Shown here: one piece after another, positions 1 through 7,230 of the stretch
Layout: each line of letters begins with the position of its first letter
How positions within the stretch are numbered: position 1 is the stretch's first letter
Assembly: GCA_000437555.1 (NCBI GenBank)
Contig: FR901028.1
Location: forward strand, 352,897 to 370,857
Source: Acidaminococcus sp. CAG:917
GTDB taxonomy: Bacteria; Bacillota; Clostridia; Christensenellales; CAG-917
Length of the DNA stretch: 17,961 nt
Direction: 5' to 3'
Position numbers and translations under genes: made by a program
Notes under the pieces: generated by a model
What the model saw: the letters and a program-made list of their open reading frames with translations, nothing else
Database searches by the model: none
Told to the model about the DNA's origin: nothing

Positions 1-318
1 GCTAACTTCAAACTTAGAGAAGGCATGAACATCGGCGCAAAAGTTACGCTCAGAGGTGAGAGAATGTATGACTTCCTCGACAAGTTTATGTCGATAGCGC
101 TTCCTCGTGTTCGTGACTTCCGTGGCGTGTCCGCCAAATCTTTTGATGGCAGAGGAAACTACGCAATAGGTGTTAAAGACCATTTGATTTTCCCGGAAAT
201 CTCTTATGAGAAAACGCAAAAATCAAGAGGCTTCGACATTTGTATTGTTACAACCGCAAAGACGGATGAAGAGGCAAGAGAGTTGCTTAAACTCTTCGGA
301 ATGCCTTTTGCGAAGTAA
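1..318 (+). CDS. rplE: 50S ribosomal protein L5, 3' part (5' end outside window)
   Basis: L5 binds 5S rRNA and forms part of the central protuberance of the large ribosomal subunit. The reading frame is open from base 1 and gives 105 residues, beginning ANFKLREGMN. The visible part carries the C-terminal L5 signatures: LREGMNIGAKVTLRG, an FPEI block, RGFDICIVTTAKTDEEAREL and the terminal GMPF. About the first 75 residues of a typical ~180-residue L5 lie upstream. It is followed 10 nt later by rpsN, as in the standard spc operon. Identification is from direct recognition of family motifs; the only oddity is truncation by the window edge. Confidence 0.97.
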   Translation, partial: ANFKLREGMNIGAKVTLRGERMYDFLDKFMSIALPRVRDFRGVSAKSFDGRGNYAIGVKDHLIFPEISYEKTQKSRGFDICIVTTAKTDEEARELLKLFGMPFAK

Positions 319-328
319 GGAGAACAGT

Positions 329-514
329 ATGGCAAAGAAAGCAATGATAAACAAACAGCAAAAGCCCCAAAAATTCTCGACTCGTGAATATACGAGATGC
401 CGTATCTGCGGCAGACCTCACGCAGTCTTGAAGAAATACGGAATATGCAGAGTCTGCTTCAGGGAAATGGCCTACAGAGGCGAAATCCCCGGAATCAAGA
501 AGTCGAGCTGGTAA
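329..514 (+). CDS. rpsN: 30S ribosomal protein S14, zinc-binding (type Z)
   Basis: S14 is a small-subunit head protein. This is the short 61-residue zinc-ribbon form, with CxxC pairs at Cys24/Cys27 and Cys40/Cys43 (CRICGRPH and CRVCFREMAYRGEIPG), and it ends GIKKSSW as usual. The start is the ATG at 329, 7 nt after AAGGAG at 317-322, giving MAKKAMINKQ. The frame stays open upstream into rplE, but that extension is not S14-like. The N-terminus MAKKAMINKQQKPQKFSTREY is normal for the Firmicute version. The zinc-independent paralogue (~90 aa), when present, is usually elsewhere in the genome and is not seen here. Confidence 0.97.
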   Translation: MAKKAMINKQQKPQKFSTREYTRCRICGRPHAVLKKYGICRVCFREMAYRGEIPGIKKSSW

Positions 515-525
515 GGAGGTAAGAT

Positions 526-924
526 ATGGTATTCACAGATCCAATCGCAGATATGTTGACAAGAATCAGAAACGCTCAGACTGCCAAGCACGAAACCGTC
601 ACTGTTCCCGCATCTAAGGAAAAACTTGCTATCGCCCAAATTCTTTTGGACGAGGGATATATCAAAAACTTTGAGGTTATCGAAAAAGACGTTCAAAACG
701 ATATCAAAATCACTTTGAAATACGTCGGCAAGTACGAAAAGGTTATCAACGGTCTCAAGCGTATCTCTACTCCCGGTCTCAGAATTTACGCCGGTGTAGA
801 CAACCTTCCTAAAGTTCTCAACGGACTCGGAATTGCAATCCTCTCCACTTCACAGGGCATTATGACCGATAAAAAGTGCAGAGAGAAACACATAGGCGGC
901 GAAGTTCTCGCTTATGTCTGGTAA
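526..924 (+). CDS. rpsH: 30S ribosomal protein S8
   Basis: S8 binds the central domain of 16S rRNA and is needed early in small-subunit assembly; in E. coli it is also the translational repressor of the spc operon. The 132-residue product starts MVFTDPIADMLTRIRNAQ and ends with the S8 hallmark STSQGIMTDKKCREKHIGGEVLAYVW. Length is normal. The stop of rpsN lies 11 nt upstream, and a full AAGGAGG precedes the ATG at 526. No frameshift or truncation is visible. Whether S8 regulates the operon here cannot be read from the sequence. Confidence 0.97.
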   Translation: MVFTDPIADMLTRIRNAQTAKHETVTVPASKEKLAIAQILLDEGYIKNFEVIEKDVQNDIKITLKYVGKYEKVINGLKRISTPGLRIYAGVDNLPKVLNGLGIAILSTSQGIMTDKKCREKHIGGEVLAYVW

Positions 925-935
925 GGAGGTAGGAT

Positions 936-1475
936 ATGTCAAGAATAGGTAGAGCACCGATTGAAATTCCTGCAAACGTCACGTTTGAATGTAAAGATAA
1001 CGTCGTTACCGTAAAAGGACCCATGGGTACGCTCAGTCAACCCGTTGACAGCAAAATCACCGTCAAGTCCGAAGACGGAAAGATTTTGGTTGAAAGACAC
1101 AGCGAGGCAAAAGAGCACAGAGCTCTTCACGGACTTTACCGTGCGCTTATCGCAAATATGGTAAAGGGCGTCACCACAGGTTTTGAAAAACATCTCTTGG
1201 TCAACGGCGTCGGTTACAGATGTGCCGTTCAAGGAAACAAACTTGTTATGAACATCGGTTTTTCCCACCCCGTAGAGTATGAAGCCCCCGAAGGTATCAA
1301 ACTCGAAATGGCAGGTCCCCTTGAAATCGTAGTAAAGGGTATCGACAAGCAAAAGGTCGGACAAACCGCGGCAACAATCAGAGACTTCAAGAAGGTCGAG
1401 CCGTATCACGGTTACGGAATTCAATACAAAGACGAAGTCGTTATCCGCAAGGTCGGTAAGGCCGCAGGTAAATAA
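936..1475 (+). CDS. rplF: 50S ribosomal protein L6
   Basis: L6 lies near the GTPase-associated region at the base of the L7/L12 stalk. The 179-residue product begins MSRIGRAPIEIPANV and contains the internal duplication typical of L6, with the conserved C-terminal segment VKGIDKQKVGQTAATIR followed by EPYHGYGIQYKDEVVIRKVGKAAGK. Length matches the family (~177-180). It starts at an ATG preceded by AAGGAGG overlapping the rpsH stop. A long minus-strand open frame runs through it (939-1604) but has no family character and is treated as a shadow. Confidence 0.97.
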   Translation: MSRIGRAPIEIPANVTFECKDNVVTVKGPMGTLSQPVDSKITVKSEDGKILVERHSEAKEHRALHGLYRALIANMVKGVTTGFEKHLLVNGVGYRCAVQGNKLVMNIGFSHPVEYEAPEGIKLEMAGPLEIVVKGIDKQKVGQTAATIRDFKKVEPYHGYGIQYKDEVVIRKVGKAAGK

Positions 1476-1487
1476 TAGAGGTGCAGT

Positions 1488-1856
1488 ATGATAAAAAAGA
1501 AAGATAAAAACGCAGACAGACTTGTCCGTCATGCAAGAGTCAGAAAAAGCGTTTCGGGAACCTCTCAAAGACCTCGTCTTAACGTATACAGAAGCGCAAA
1601 TCACATTTACGCTCAGGTCATTGACGACGTTTTGGGGGTAACCTTAGTTGCTTCATCGACAATGGAAAAGGAAGTAGCGGCTAAAGTTGCTAAAGTCACC
1701 AAGACAGAAGCGGCAAAAATCGTAGGTCAGGACGTTGCTAAAAAAGCTATAGCAAAAGGTATCGACTCCGTCGTTTTCGACAGAGGCGGATATATCTATA
1801 CGGGTAGAGTTGCGGCTCTTGCGGAAGGCGCAAGAGAGGGCGGACTCAAATTTTAG
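1488..1856 (+). CDS. rplR: 50S ribosomal protein L18
   Basis: L18 binds 5S rRNA together with L5. The 122-residue product has the basic N-terminus (MIKKKDKNADRLVRHARVRK), the RPRLNVYRSANHIYAQVIDD block and the C-terminal FDRGGYIYTGRVAALAEGAR signature. Length is typical. The ribosome binding site (AGAGGTG before the ATG at 1488) is weaker than those of its neighbours, which mostly have full AGGAGG. It lies between rplF and rpsE, as in all spc operons. Confidence 0.97.
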   Translation: MIKKKDKNADRLVRHARVRKSVSGTSQRPRLNVYRSANHIYAQVIDDVLGVTLVASSTMEKEVAAKVAKVTKTEAAKIVGQDVAKKAIAKGIDSVVFDRGGYIYTGRVAALAEGAREGGLKF

Positions 1857-1864
1857 GAGGAAGT

Positions 1865-2374
1865 ATGGCAAAGCGTGAAGAAAGAACTCAAAGAGAACAA
1901 AACGACAATTTGTCAAAAAAGCTCATTGCCATCAACCGCGTTACGAAGGTTGTAAAGGGCGGTAGAAATATGCGTTTCAGCGCGCTCGTCGTTGTCGGTG
2001 ACGAAAACGGTTCGGTTGGCCTCGGTATGGGTAAAGCCGCCGAAGTCCCCGAAGCAATCGAAAAGGCAACACAGCTTGCTAAGCGTGCTATGAAGCCCAT
2101 CGCAATCAAGGATACGACCATTCCGCACGAGATTATCGGCAAATTCGGCAGAGGACAAGTTCGTCTTATGCCGGCTGAAGCAGGTACCGGCGTTATCGCA
2201 GGCGGTCCTGTTCGTGCCGTATTGGAAGTTACGGGCATCAAGGATATCAGAACGAAATCGCTTGGCTCAAACAATCCTATCAACTGCGCTAAGGCTACCA
2301 TCGACGGTCTTATGGGACTTCGCAACGCCGAACAGATTGCAGCTCTCCGCGGTAAATCTCCGGAAGAAATTTAG
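1865..2374 (+). CDS. rpsE: 30S ribosomal protein S5
   Basis: S5 contributes to decoding fidelity and lines the mRNA entry channel. The 169-residue product carries the N-terminal double-stranded-RNA-binding fold (AINRVTKVVKGGRNMRFSAL, then GDENGSVGLGMGKAAEVPEA) and the C-terminal S5 domain (GRGQVRLMPAEAGTGVIAGG, AVLEVTGIKDIRTKSLGSNN). Length is typical. TAGGAGGA overlaps the rplR stop codon and precedes the ATG by a few bases, which suggests translational coupling. Confidence 0.97.
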   Translation: MAKREERTQREQNDNLSKKLIAINRVTKVVKGGRNMRFSALVVVGDENGSVGLGMGKAAEVPEAIEKATQLAKRAMKPIAIKDTTIPHEIIGKFGRGQVRLMPAEAGTGVIAGGPVRAVLEVTGIKDIRTKSLGSNNPINCAKATIDGLMGLRNAEQIAALRGKSPEEI

Positions 2375-2382
2375 GAGGAAGT

Positions 2383-2577
2383 ATGGCAACTAAAAAGGAA
2401 AAACAAATAAAAGTTACCCTCGTTAAAAGCACAATCGGTTGCTTGAAAAACCAAAAGGCTAACGTTGAAGCTCTCGGCTTGCACAAAATCGGTTCTTCAA
2501 GAATTCATGCCGATAACGCCGTGACGAGAGGTATGATAAGCAAAGTATCTCACCTCGTCAAGGTTGAGGAAGTCTAA
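2383..2577 (+). CDS. rpmD: 50S ribosomal protein L30
   Basis: L30 is a small large-subunit protein. The 64-residue product reads IKVTLVKSTIGCLKNQKANV followed by EALGLHKIGSSRIHADNAVTRGMISKVSHLVKVEEV. The KSTIG...Q..T/ANVEALGL pattern and the closing VSHLVKVEE are diagnostic for bacterial L30 (usually ~60 aa). The start codon follows AGGAGGA, which overlaps the rpsE stop. It is correctly placed between rpsE and rplO. Confidence 0.96.
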   Translation: MATKKEKQIKVTLVKSTIGCLKNQKANVEALGLHKIGSSRIHADNAVTRGMISKVSHLVKVEEV

Positions 2578-2587
2578 GGAGGCTATG

Positions 2588-3034
2588 ATGAACATTCAGG
2601 ATTTAAAAGGCGCAGAAGGCGCAACCAAAGCCCCTAAAAGAGTAGGTCGCGGCATTGGCAGCGGAACAGGTAAAACTTCAACCCGCGGACACAAAGGTCA
2701 ATGGGCAAGAAGCGGTGGCGGCGTCCGTCCCAATTTTGAAGGCGGTCAAATGCCCCTTACCCGCAGAATTCCTAAAAGAGGTTTCAACAATAAAAGATTT
2801 GCTCACGAATATACTGCCGTAAATATCGGTGCGCTTAACGTTTTCGATAACGGCTCGGTAGTAAACGCCGAAGCTTTGATGTCAAAGGGTATTATCTCAG
2901 ACGTTGCGGCTTACGGACTCAAAATTATGGGTGACGGCGAGCTCAAAAAGAAACTCACCGTTCAGGCTAAGAAGTTTACTAAATCAGCAAAGGAAGCTAT
3001 TGAAAAAGCAGGCGGCAAAATCGAGGTATTGTAA
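2588..3034 (+). CDS. rplO: 50S ribosomal protein L15
   Basis: L15 binds 23S rRNA and is a late assembly protein. The product (148 aa from this start) has MNIQDLKGAEGATKAPKRVG, the GIGSGTGKTSTRGHKGQ motif, the GGGVRPNFEGGQMPLTRR block and the terminal KAGGKIEVL. Two tandem ATGs occur at 2585 and 2588. AGGAGG at 2577-2582 is only 2 nt from the first but 5 nt from the second, so 2588 is preferred. The frame remains open upstream into rpmD, but that extension is not L15-like. The stop overlaps the secY start by one base. Confidence 0.96.
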   Translation: MNIQDLKGAEGATKAPKRVGRGIGSGTGKTSTRGHKGQWARSGGGVRPNFEGGQMPLTRRIPKRGFNNKRFAHEYTAVNIGALNVFDNGSVVNAEALMSKGIISDVAAYGLKIMGDGELKKKLTVQAKKFTKSAKEAIEKAGGKIEVL

Positions 3035-4335
3035 TGTTAGAAACATTAAAGAACGCATTTAAAACTAAAGAAATCAGAATCAAAATCTTTTTGACTCTGG
3101 CTATGCTTTTGGTTTACAGAATAGGTTGCTATATTCCCTTGCCGGGACTTAGCGCATCGGCTATCGAAGGAAATTTTGCAAGCAATGAGTTCCTCGGAGT
3201 TTTATCCACGCTTACCGGTGGCTCTATGCAAAACGGAACGCTCTTTGCGTTGGGTATTTTGCCGTTTATCAATGCGTTCATCATAATGCAGCTTTTGACA
3301 CTTGCTATTCCCGCACTCGAGAGACTTTCAAAAGAAGGGGAGCTCGGCAGAAAGAAGCTGACTCAAATCACGAGATATTTTGCAATCGTATTGGCAATCA
3401 TTCAGGCTATCGGTATATTGTTTGCTTGGAAGAGCGCAATTACCCCCATCTTCTCTTTTGAAGCGGACCTTGAATCTCCTTATCTTACGATGGCATTTAT
3501 CGTGGTAATGCTCGTTGCAGGCTCGACAATGGTTATGTGGCTCGGCGAAAGAATTACGGAATACGGCATCGGCAACGGCTCGTCGCTCATAATCTTCGTA
3601 GGTATTCTTTCATCGTTCGGTCTTGTTTTGGTTCAGAGCTTTGCAAGAGTGGCAGACCAATGGACATATATCTGGAATATCATCGGTTTCTTGCTCATCG
3701 TTTTGGCAATATTCATGCTCATCATTTTCATGGACCTTGCCGAAAGAAGGGTCACCGTTCAATATTCCAAACAGATTAAAGGAAACAAGATGTATGGCGG
3801 TCGCTCGACTCATATTCCGATAAGAGTTAACAGCGGCGGCGTTATGCCTATCATTTTTGCTTCGTCGCTCTGTATGTTCCCGCAAATGATACTCAGCTTC
3901 TGGCCCACGAGTGAAGCGTATATATGGTATGCCAACTATATGGGTAGCGGAACATGGCCTTATTATCTGTTCTTGGCTTTGTTCATAATTTTCTTCAGCT
4001 ATTTCTATTCGATGATTCAGTTTAATCCGGACGATATAGCGAGAAACATTCAGCAATCCGGCGGTTTTATCCCCGGCATAAGAGCGGGCAAGCCCACAAG
4101 CGACCATTTAAGGCGCATCAACAACAGGCTTGTTTTCGTAGGAGCGCTCTTCCTTGCGGTGCTCGCGCTTGTTCCGACGTTTATCTTTAACGCTTTGTCG
4201 GATAACGGAGCTTTAGGCTTTGGCGGCGCATTCTCCGCAACAGGATTGTTGATTGTCGTTTCAGTCGCTCTTGAACTCAACAAACAGCTTGAATCCCAGA
4301 TTATGATGAGACATTATAAAGGATTCCTTAAATAG
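3034..4335 (+). CDS. secY: Protein translocase channel subunit SecY
   Basis: SecY is the membrane channel of the SecYEG translocon. The 433-residue protein has the expected ten hydrophobic segments, the N-terminal LVYRIGCYIPLPGLSASAIE, the plug region LSTLTGGSMQNGTLFALGIL followed by PFINAFIIMQLL, the cytoplasmic AERRVTVQYSKQIKGNKMYG loop, and IQQSGGFIPGIRAGKPTSDH near the last helices. Its ATG overlaps the rplO stop (TAATG), with GAGGT at 3023-3027 inside rplO serving as ribosome binding site. The 1-base overlap implies translational coupling to ribosomal-protein synthesis. Confidence 0.98.
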   Translation: MLETLKNAFKTKEIRIKIFLTLAMLLVYRIGCYIPLPGLSASAIEGNFASNEFLGVLSTLTGGSMQNGTLFALGILPFINAFIIMQLLTLAIPALERLSKEGELGRKKLTQITRYFAIVLAIIQAIGILFAWKSAITPIFSFEADLESPYLTMAFIVVMLVAGSTMVMWLGERITEYGIGNGSSLIIFVGILSSFGLVLVQSFARVADQWTYIWNIIGFLLIVLAIFMLIIFMDLAERRVTVQYSKQIKGNKMYGGRSTHIPIRVNSGGVMPIIFASSLCMFPQMILSFWPTSEAYIWYANYMGSGTWPYYLFLALFIIFFSYFYSMIQFNPDDIARNIQQSGGFIPGIRAGKPTSDHLRRINNRLVFVGALFLAVLALVPTFIFNALSDNGALGFGGAFSATGLLIVVSVALELNKQLESQIMMRHYKGFLK

Positions 4336-4343
4336 GAGGGTAT

Positions 4344-4964
4344 ATGAAAAACATAGTATTGCTTGGCGCTCCCGGCGCAGGAAAAGGAACACAGGCTGCT
4401 CTTATCGCAAAAGAATATAACATTCCCCACATTTCGACGGGCGATATTCTCCGCAGAAACATTAAAGAGCAAACCGAACTCGGTAAACTTGCAAAATCCT
4501 ATATCGATAAAGGAGCTCTCGTCCCCGACGAAGTGGTCATCGATATCGTAAAAGACAGGCTTTCCGAAAGCGACGCGCAAAACGGATATATCCTCGACGG
4601 ATTCCCGAGGACAATCGCTCAGGCGGAAGCCCTCAGTAAGGTTGCCAAAATAGATATAGCGTTAAACATAATCGTGCCTTTTGAAACGATTATAGAAAGA
4701 CTTTCGGGAAGAAGAGTTTGCATCTGCGGTGAAACCTCACACGTTAACGTGCTAAAGGGCAATGAAACCTGCCCCAAGTGCGGACAAAAGATGTTTATCC
4801 GTGACGACGACAAACCCGAAACGGTCAAAAACAGGCTTGACGTCTACGAAAAGCAGACCGCTCCGCTCATCGGTTTTTATGAAAAGGCGGGAGTTTTGGT
4901 AGATATCAACGCAACAAGCGTGGAGGACACGTTTGAAGCCGTAAAAGAGGCACTCAATAAATGA
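4344..4964 (+). CDS. adk: Adenylate kinase with cysteine-bearing LID
   Basis: Adenylate kinase interconverts ATP+AMP and 2 ADP. The 206-residue protein has the P-loop GAPGAGKGT (8-16), the AMP-binding STGDILR (31-37), the DGFPRT motif (85-90) and RRDDDK-type LID residues. The LID (about 120-160) carries four cysteines, as in the zinc-binding Gram-positive enzymes, but the first pair is Cys126-x-Cys128 instead of the usual CxxC; the second pair is Cys143-xx-Cys146. The SD is AGGAGGG before the ATG at 4344. The last codons overlap map (ATGA), a common Firmicute secY-adk-map arrangement. Confidence 0.97.
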   Translation: MKNIVLLGAPGAGKGTQAALIAKEYNIPHISTGDILRRNIKEQTELGKLAKSYIDKGALVPDEVVIDIVKDRLSESDAQNGYILDGFPRTIAQAEALSKVAKIDIALNIIVPFETIIERLSGRRVCICGETSHVNVLKGNETCPKCGQKMFIRDDDKPETVKNRLDVYEKQTAPLIGFYEKAGVLVDINATSVEDTFEAVKEALNK

Positions 4965-5704
4965 TTCATTTAAAAACTCCGCTTGAAATCGAAAAGATGA
5001 AAAAAGCGGGAAAGGTTGTCGGAGACCTTCTCAAATTCCTTGAAGAGAAAATCAAGATAGGAATGACAACCAAGCAGGTGGATACGCTTGCATACAACTT
5101 CATCAAAAGGGCAGGGGCTCAGCCGTCGTTTTTAAACTATGCCGGCTACCCTGCGTCGATATGTTGCTCGATTGACGACGAAGTCGTGCACGGGATACCG
5201 TCCGACAGACTTATCGAGGAAGGACAAATAGTCAGTATAGACGTAGGTGCGATTGTCGACGGATGGCAGGGCGATGCGGCGAGAACGTTTTTGATGGGGG
5301 AGGTTTCCTCTGAAAAGAAAAAGCTTGTAGAAGTGACAAAACAGTGCTTTTTTGAGGGAATTAAAGAATTTAAGGCGGGCAATCGCTTAGGCGATATAGG
5401 TCACGCAATACAGACGTATGCCGAAAGCAACGGATTTTCGGTGGTAAGAAGTCTGGTAGGACACGGAATAGGTCGTGAAATGCACGAAGACCCGTCCGTG
5501 CCGAATTACGGAATTAAAGGCAGCGGCATTAAACTCTCAAAAGGACTTGTGCTTGCGATAGAGCCGATGATAAACCTCGGGACTTATAAAGTTAATTGCA
5601 AAAGTGACGGGTGGACAGTCGTGACGCATGACGGGAAGCCGTCGGCGCATTACGAAAACACCGTCGCGCTCACTGAAAACGGCTTAGAAATTTTGACGCT
5701 TTGA
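4961..5704 (+). CDS. map: Methionine aminopeptidase, type I
   Basis: This enzyme removes the initiator methionine from nascent proteins. The 247-residue pita-bread fold shows all five metal ligands at the expected spacing: Asp94 and Asp105 (SIDVGAIVDGWQGDAARTF), His168 (VGHGIGREMHEDP), Glu201 (LAIEPMINLG) and Glu232 (HYENTVALTE). His77 in VVHGIP matches the substrate-proximal histidine. There is no N-terminal zinc-finger extension, so it is the short bacterial class. The start ATG overlaps the adk stop by 4 nt (ATGA), indicating coupling. Confidence 0.97.
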   Translation: MIHLKTPLEIEKMKKAGKVVGDLLKFLEEKIKIGMTTKQVDTLAYNFIKRAGAQPSFLNYAGYPASICCSIDDEVVHGIPSDRLIEEGQIVSIDVGAIVDGWQGDAARTFLMGEVSSEKKKLVEVTKQCFFEGIKEFKAGNRLGDIGHAIQTYAESNGFSVVRSLVGHGIGREMHEDPSVPNYGIKGSGIKLSKGLVLAIEPMINLGTYKVNCKSDGWTVVTHDGKPSAHYENTVALTENGLEILTL

Positions 5705-5711
5705 GGTGAAT

Positions 5712-5978
5712 ATGGAATTAGGTCAGGTAGTTTATTCAATAAGGGGACGGGACAGCGGAAGGTTTTACGTGGTGGTCGAAAAGGTCGACAGCGACTTTGT
5801 GAAGATTGCTGACGGCAAATTGAGACGCGTCAAGTCACCGAAACTGAAAAAAATAAAACATTTGAAAACACGGGGCGAAGTGCTTGAAAAGATAAGCGAA
5901 AAGCTCAAGTCAAACGTTCAGGTTTTCGATGCGGAACTTAAAAGCGCACTGAGAAGTTATAACGAACAAGTCGAATAA
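5712..5978 (+). CDS. KOW-domain RNA-binding protein, YbzG-like (L14e/L27e-type)
   Basis: This is a small basic protein of 88 residues. It begins MELGQVVYSIRGRDSGRFYV, matching the KOW-type beta fold seen in L14e/L6e/L27e-like proteins, with VKIADGKLRRVKSPKLKKIK following. The second half (about 45-88) is charged and probably helical. Firmicutes commonly have such a gene between map and infA (ybzG in B. subtilis), and the position here is the same. An in-frame GTG exists at 5706, but GAGG at 5703-5706 is correctly spaced (5 nt) only for the ATG at 5712. Its role is not established; ribosome association is inferred from the fold and the operon. Confidence 0.85.
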   Translation: MELGQVVYSIRGRDSGRFYVVVEKVDSDFVKIADGKLRRVKSPKLKKIKHLKTRGEVLEKISEKLKSNVQVFDAELKSALRSYNEQVE

Positions 5979-5996
5979 TTTTATATCGGAGGTTTT

Positions 5997-6218
5997 ATGT
6001 CTAAAGAAGACGTAATTGAAGCAGAAGGTAAAGTAATTGAAGTTTTGCCCAAAACACAGTTTAAGGTGGAACTGTCAAACGGACATATAATTTTGGCTTA
6101 TCTTTCCGGTAAGCTCAGATTGAACAACATAAGAGTTTTAGAGGGCGACAGAGTCATGGTTGAGCTCAGCCCCTACGATCTTACCAACGGTAGGATTACA
6201 TGGAGATATAAAAACTAA
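5997..6218 (+). CDS. infA: Translation initiation factor IF-1
   Basis: IF-1 is a single OB-fold protein that binds the ribosomal A site during initiation. The 73-residue product MSKEDVIEAEGKVIEVLPKT continues with FKVELSNGHIILAYLSGKLR and ends VELSPYDLTNGRITWRYKN, all hallmark IF-1 sequence at normal length. CGGAGG precedes the ATG at 5997. It sits between the KOW gene and rpmJ, as in other Firmicutes. Confidence 0.98.
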   Translation: MSKEDVIEAEGKVIEVLPKTQFKVELSNGHIILAYLSGKLRLNNIRVLEGDRVMVELSPYDLTNGRITWRYKN

Positions 6219-6240
6219 TTTTTGGTCGGAGGATAAAACA

Positions 6241-6357
6241 ATGAAAGTTAGACCGTCGGTTAAACCAATGTGTGACAAGTGCAAAGTTATCAAACGTAAC
6301 GGCAAAGTGATGGTTATTTGCTCAAAATACAAAAATCATAAGCAACGCCAAGGCTGA
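6241..6357 (+). CDS. rpmJ: 50S ribosomal protein L36, zinc-binding
   Basis: L36 is the smallest large-subunit protein. The 38-residue product reads MKVRPSVKPMCDKCKVIKRN followed by GKVMVICSKYKNHKQRQG. It keeps the four zinc ligands Cys11, Cys14, Cys27 and His33. The Cys27-to-His33 spacing is one residue longer than the usual Firmicute 37-residue L36 and equals that of the E. coli 38-residue form. The ATG at 6241 follows GGAGG; upstream in-frame codons overlap infA and are not L36-like. It is the last gene before a 92-nt structured gap. Confidence 0.96.
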   Translation: MKVRPSVKPMCDKCKVIKRNGKVMVICSKYKNHKQRQG

Positions 6358-6449
6358 TATTATACCGAAGCGGCTGCCTGCTTCATTCCATTTAAAAAGC
6401 AGGACTTCGGTTGTTCAAATAGATTTTTTTAATTTTTTGGAGGTAAAAA
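6358..6449 (+). promoter_or_regulatory. Structured rpmJ-rpsM gap: possible alpha-operon leader/promoter
   Basis: This is the longest gap inside the ribosomal cluster. ACCGAAG (6364-6370) pairs with CTTCGGT (6405-6411) and CCTGCTT (6377-6383) pairs with AAGCAGG (6397-6403). The two helices stack around a 6-nt bulge on the 5' side, with a 13-nt apical loop. Thymine runs follow at 6424-6430 and 6433-6438, 13 nt or more from the stem, so it is not a canonical terminator. TGATATTAT at 6355-6363 resembles an extended -10, with no convincing -35. In E. coli the S4-binding leader sits directly before rpsM; a similar regulatory role here is inference only. Confidence 0.45.
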
Positions 6450-6818
6450 ATGGCAAGAATCGCCGGCGTGGATTTACCACGTGAAAAGAGAGTTGAAATC
6501 GGGCTTACCTATATCTTCGGTATAGGCCGTCCGACGGCAAACAAAATTTTGAGCGAAACAGGCATTGACCCTGATACCAGAGTCAAGGACCTTGACGAAA
6601 ATCAAGTCAGCTTGCTTCGTAACTACATCGAGAAACAACTTCACGTTGAAGGTGATTTGAAAAGAGAAATCGACCTCAACATCAACAGATTAAAACTTAT
6701 CAACTGCTACAGAGGCATGCGTCACAGAAAGAACTTGCCTGTCCGCGGTCAGAGCACAAAACAAAATGCGCGCACGAGAAAAGGTCCCAAAAAGACTGTA
6801 AGCCGCAAGAAGAAATAA
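6450..6818 (+). CDS. rpsM: 30S ribosomal protein S13
   Basis: S13 sits at the top of the small-subunit head and contacts L5 and the P-site tRNA. The 122-residue product starts MARIAGVDLPREKRVEIGLT, has the helix-hairpin-helix region YIFGIGRPTANKIL and the conserved YRGMRHRKNLPVRGQSTKQN before ARTRKGPKKTVSRKKK. Length is typical. It follows TTGGAGG and opens the alpha-operon block (rpsM-rpsK-rpsD-rpoA-rplQ). Confidence 0.98.
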   Translation: MARIAGVDLPREKRVEIGLTYIFGIGRPTANKILSETGIDPDTRVKDLDENQVSLLRNYIEKQLHVEGDLKREIDLNINRLKLINCYRGMRHRKNLPVRGQSTKQNARTRKGPKKTVSRKKK

Positions 6819-6829
6819 GGAGCGATGAT

Positions 6830-7216
6830 ATGGCTGGAAAAAATGTAAAGAAAAGAGCAGCAGGTAAATCGGTGGAGAAGGGACAAGCCCATATCCACAC
6901 CTCGTTCAACAATACAATAGTAACAATCACCGATTTGAACGGAAACGCAGTTTCTTGGTCAAGTGCAGGTAAGCTCAAGCTCAGAGGTTCGAGAAAATCC
7001 ACTCCTTATGCGGCACAAATAGTCGCCGAGGACGCAGGCAAAATCGCTTATGACCAGGGCATGAGAATCGTCGAAGTATACGTAAAAGGTCCCGGACAGG
7101 GCAGAGAATCTGCAATCAGAGCTCTCGGCAACGTAGGACTCGAAGTATCTTTGATTAAGGACGTATCACCCATTCCGCACAACGGATGCCGTCCGCCAAA
7201 GCCAAGAAGACTGTAA
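6830..7216 (+). CDS. rpsK: 30S ribosomal protein S11
   Basis: S11 forms part of the platform that binds mRNA near the Shine-Dalgarno helix. The 128-residue protein has AHIHTSFNNTIVTITDLNGN, SAGKLKLRGSRKSTPYAAQ, VYVKGPGQGRESAIRAL and the terminal DVSPIPHNGCRPPKPRRL, all diagnostic. The ATG at 6830 follows AAGGAG at 6817-6822 by 7 nt; an ATG at 6825 is out of frame. It is 11 nt from rpsM and 14 nt from rpsD. Confidence 0.98.
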   Translation: MAGKNVKKRAAGKSVEKGQAHIHTSFNNTIVTITDLNGNAVSWSSAGKLKLRGSRKSTPYAAQIVAEDAGKIAYDQGMRIVEVYVKGPGQGRESAIRALGNVGLEVSLIKDVSPIPHNGCRPPKPRRL

Positions 7217-7230
7217 GGAGGTAAGGATAA

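Noticed and set aside
939..1604. 221-codon minus-strand frame across rplF/rplR
   Set aside because: Antisense to two clear ribosomal protein genes, no family motifs, no ribosome binding site seen.
6241..6357. Extra residue in the L36 zinc site as a novelty
   Set aside because: The C-x5-H spacing and 38-residue length match the E. coli form, so it is a known variant.
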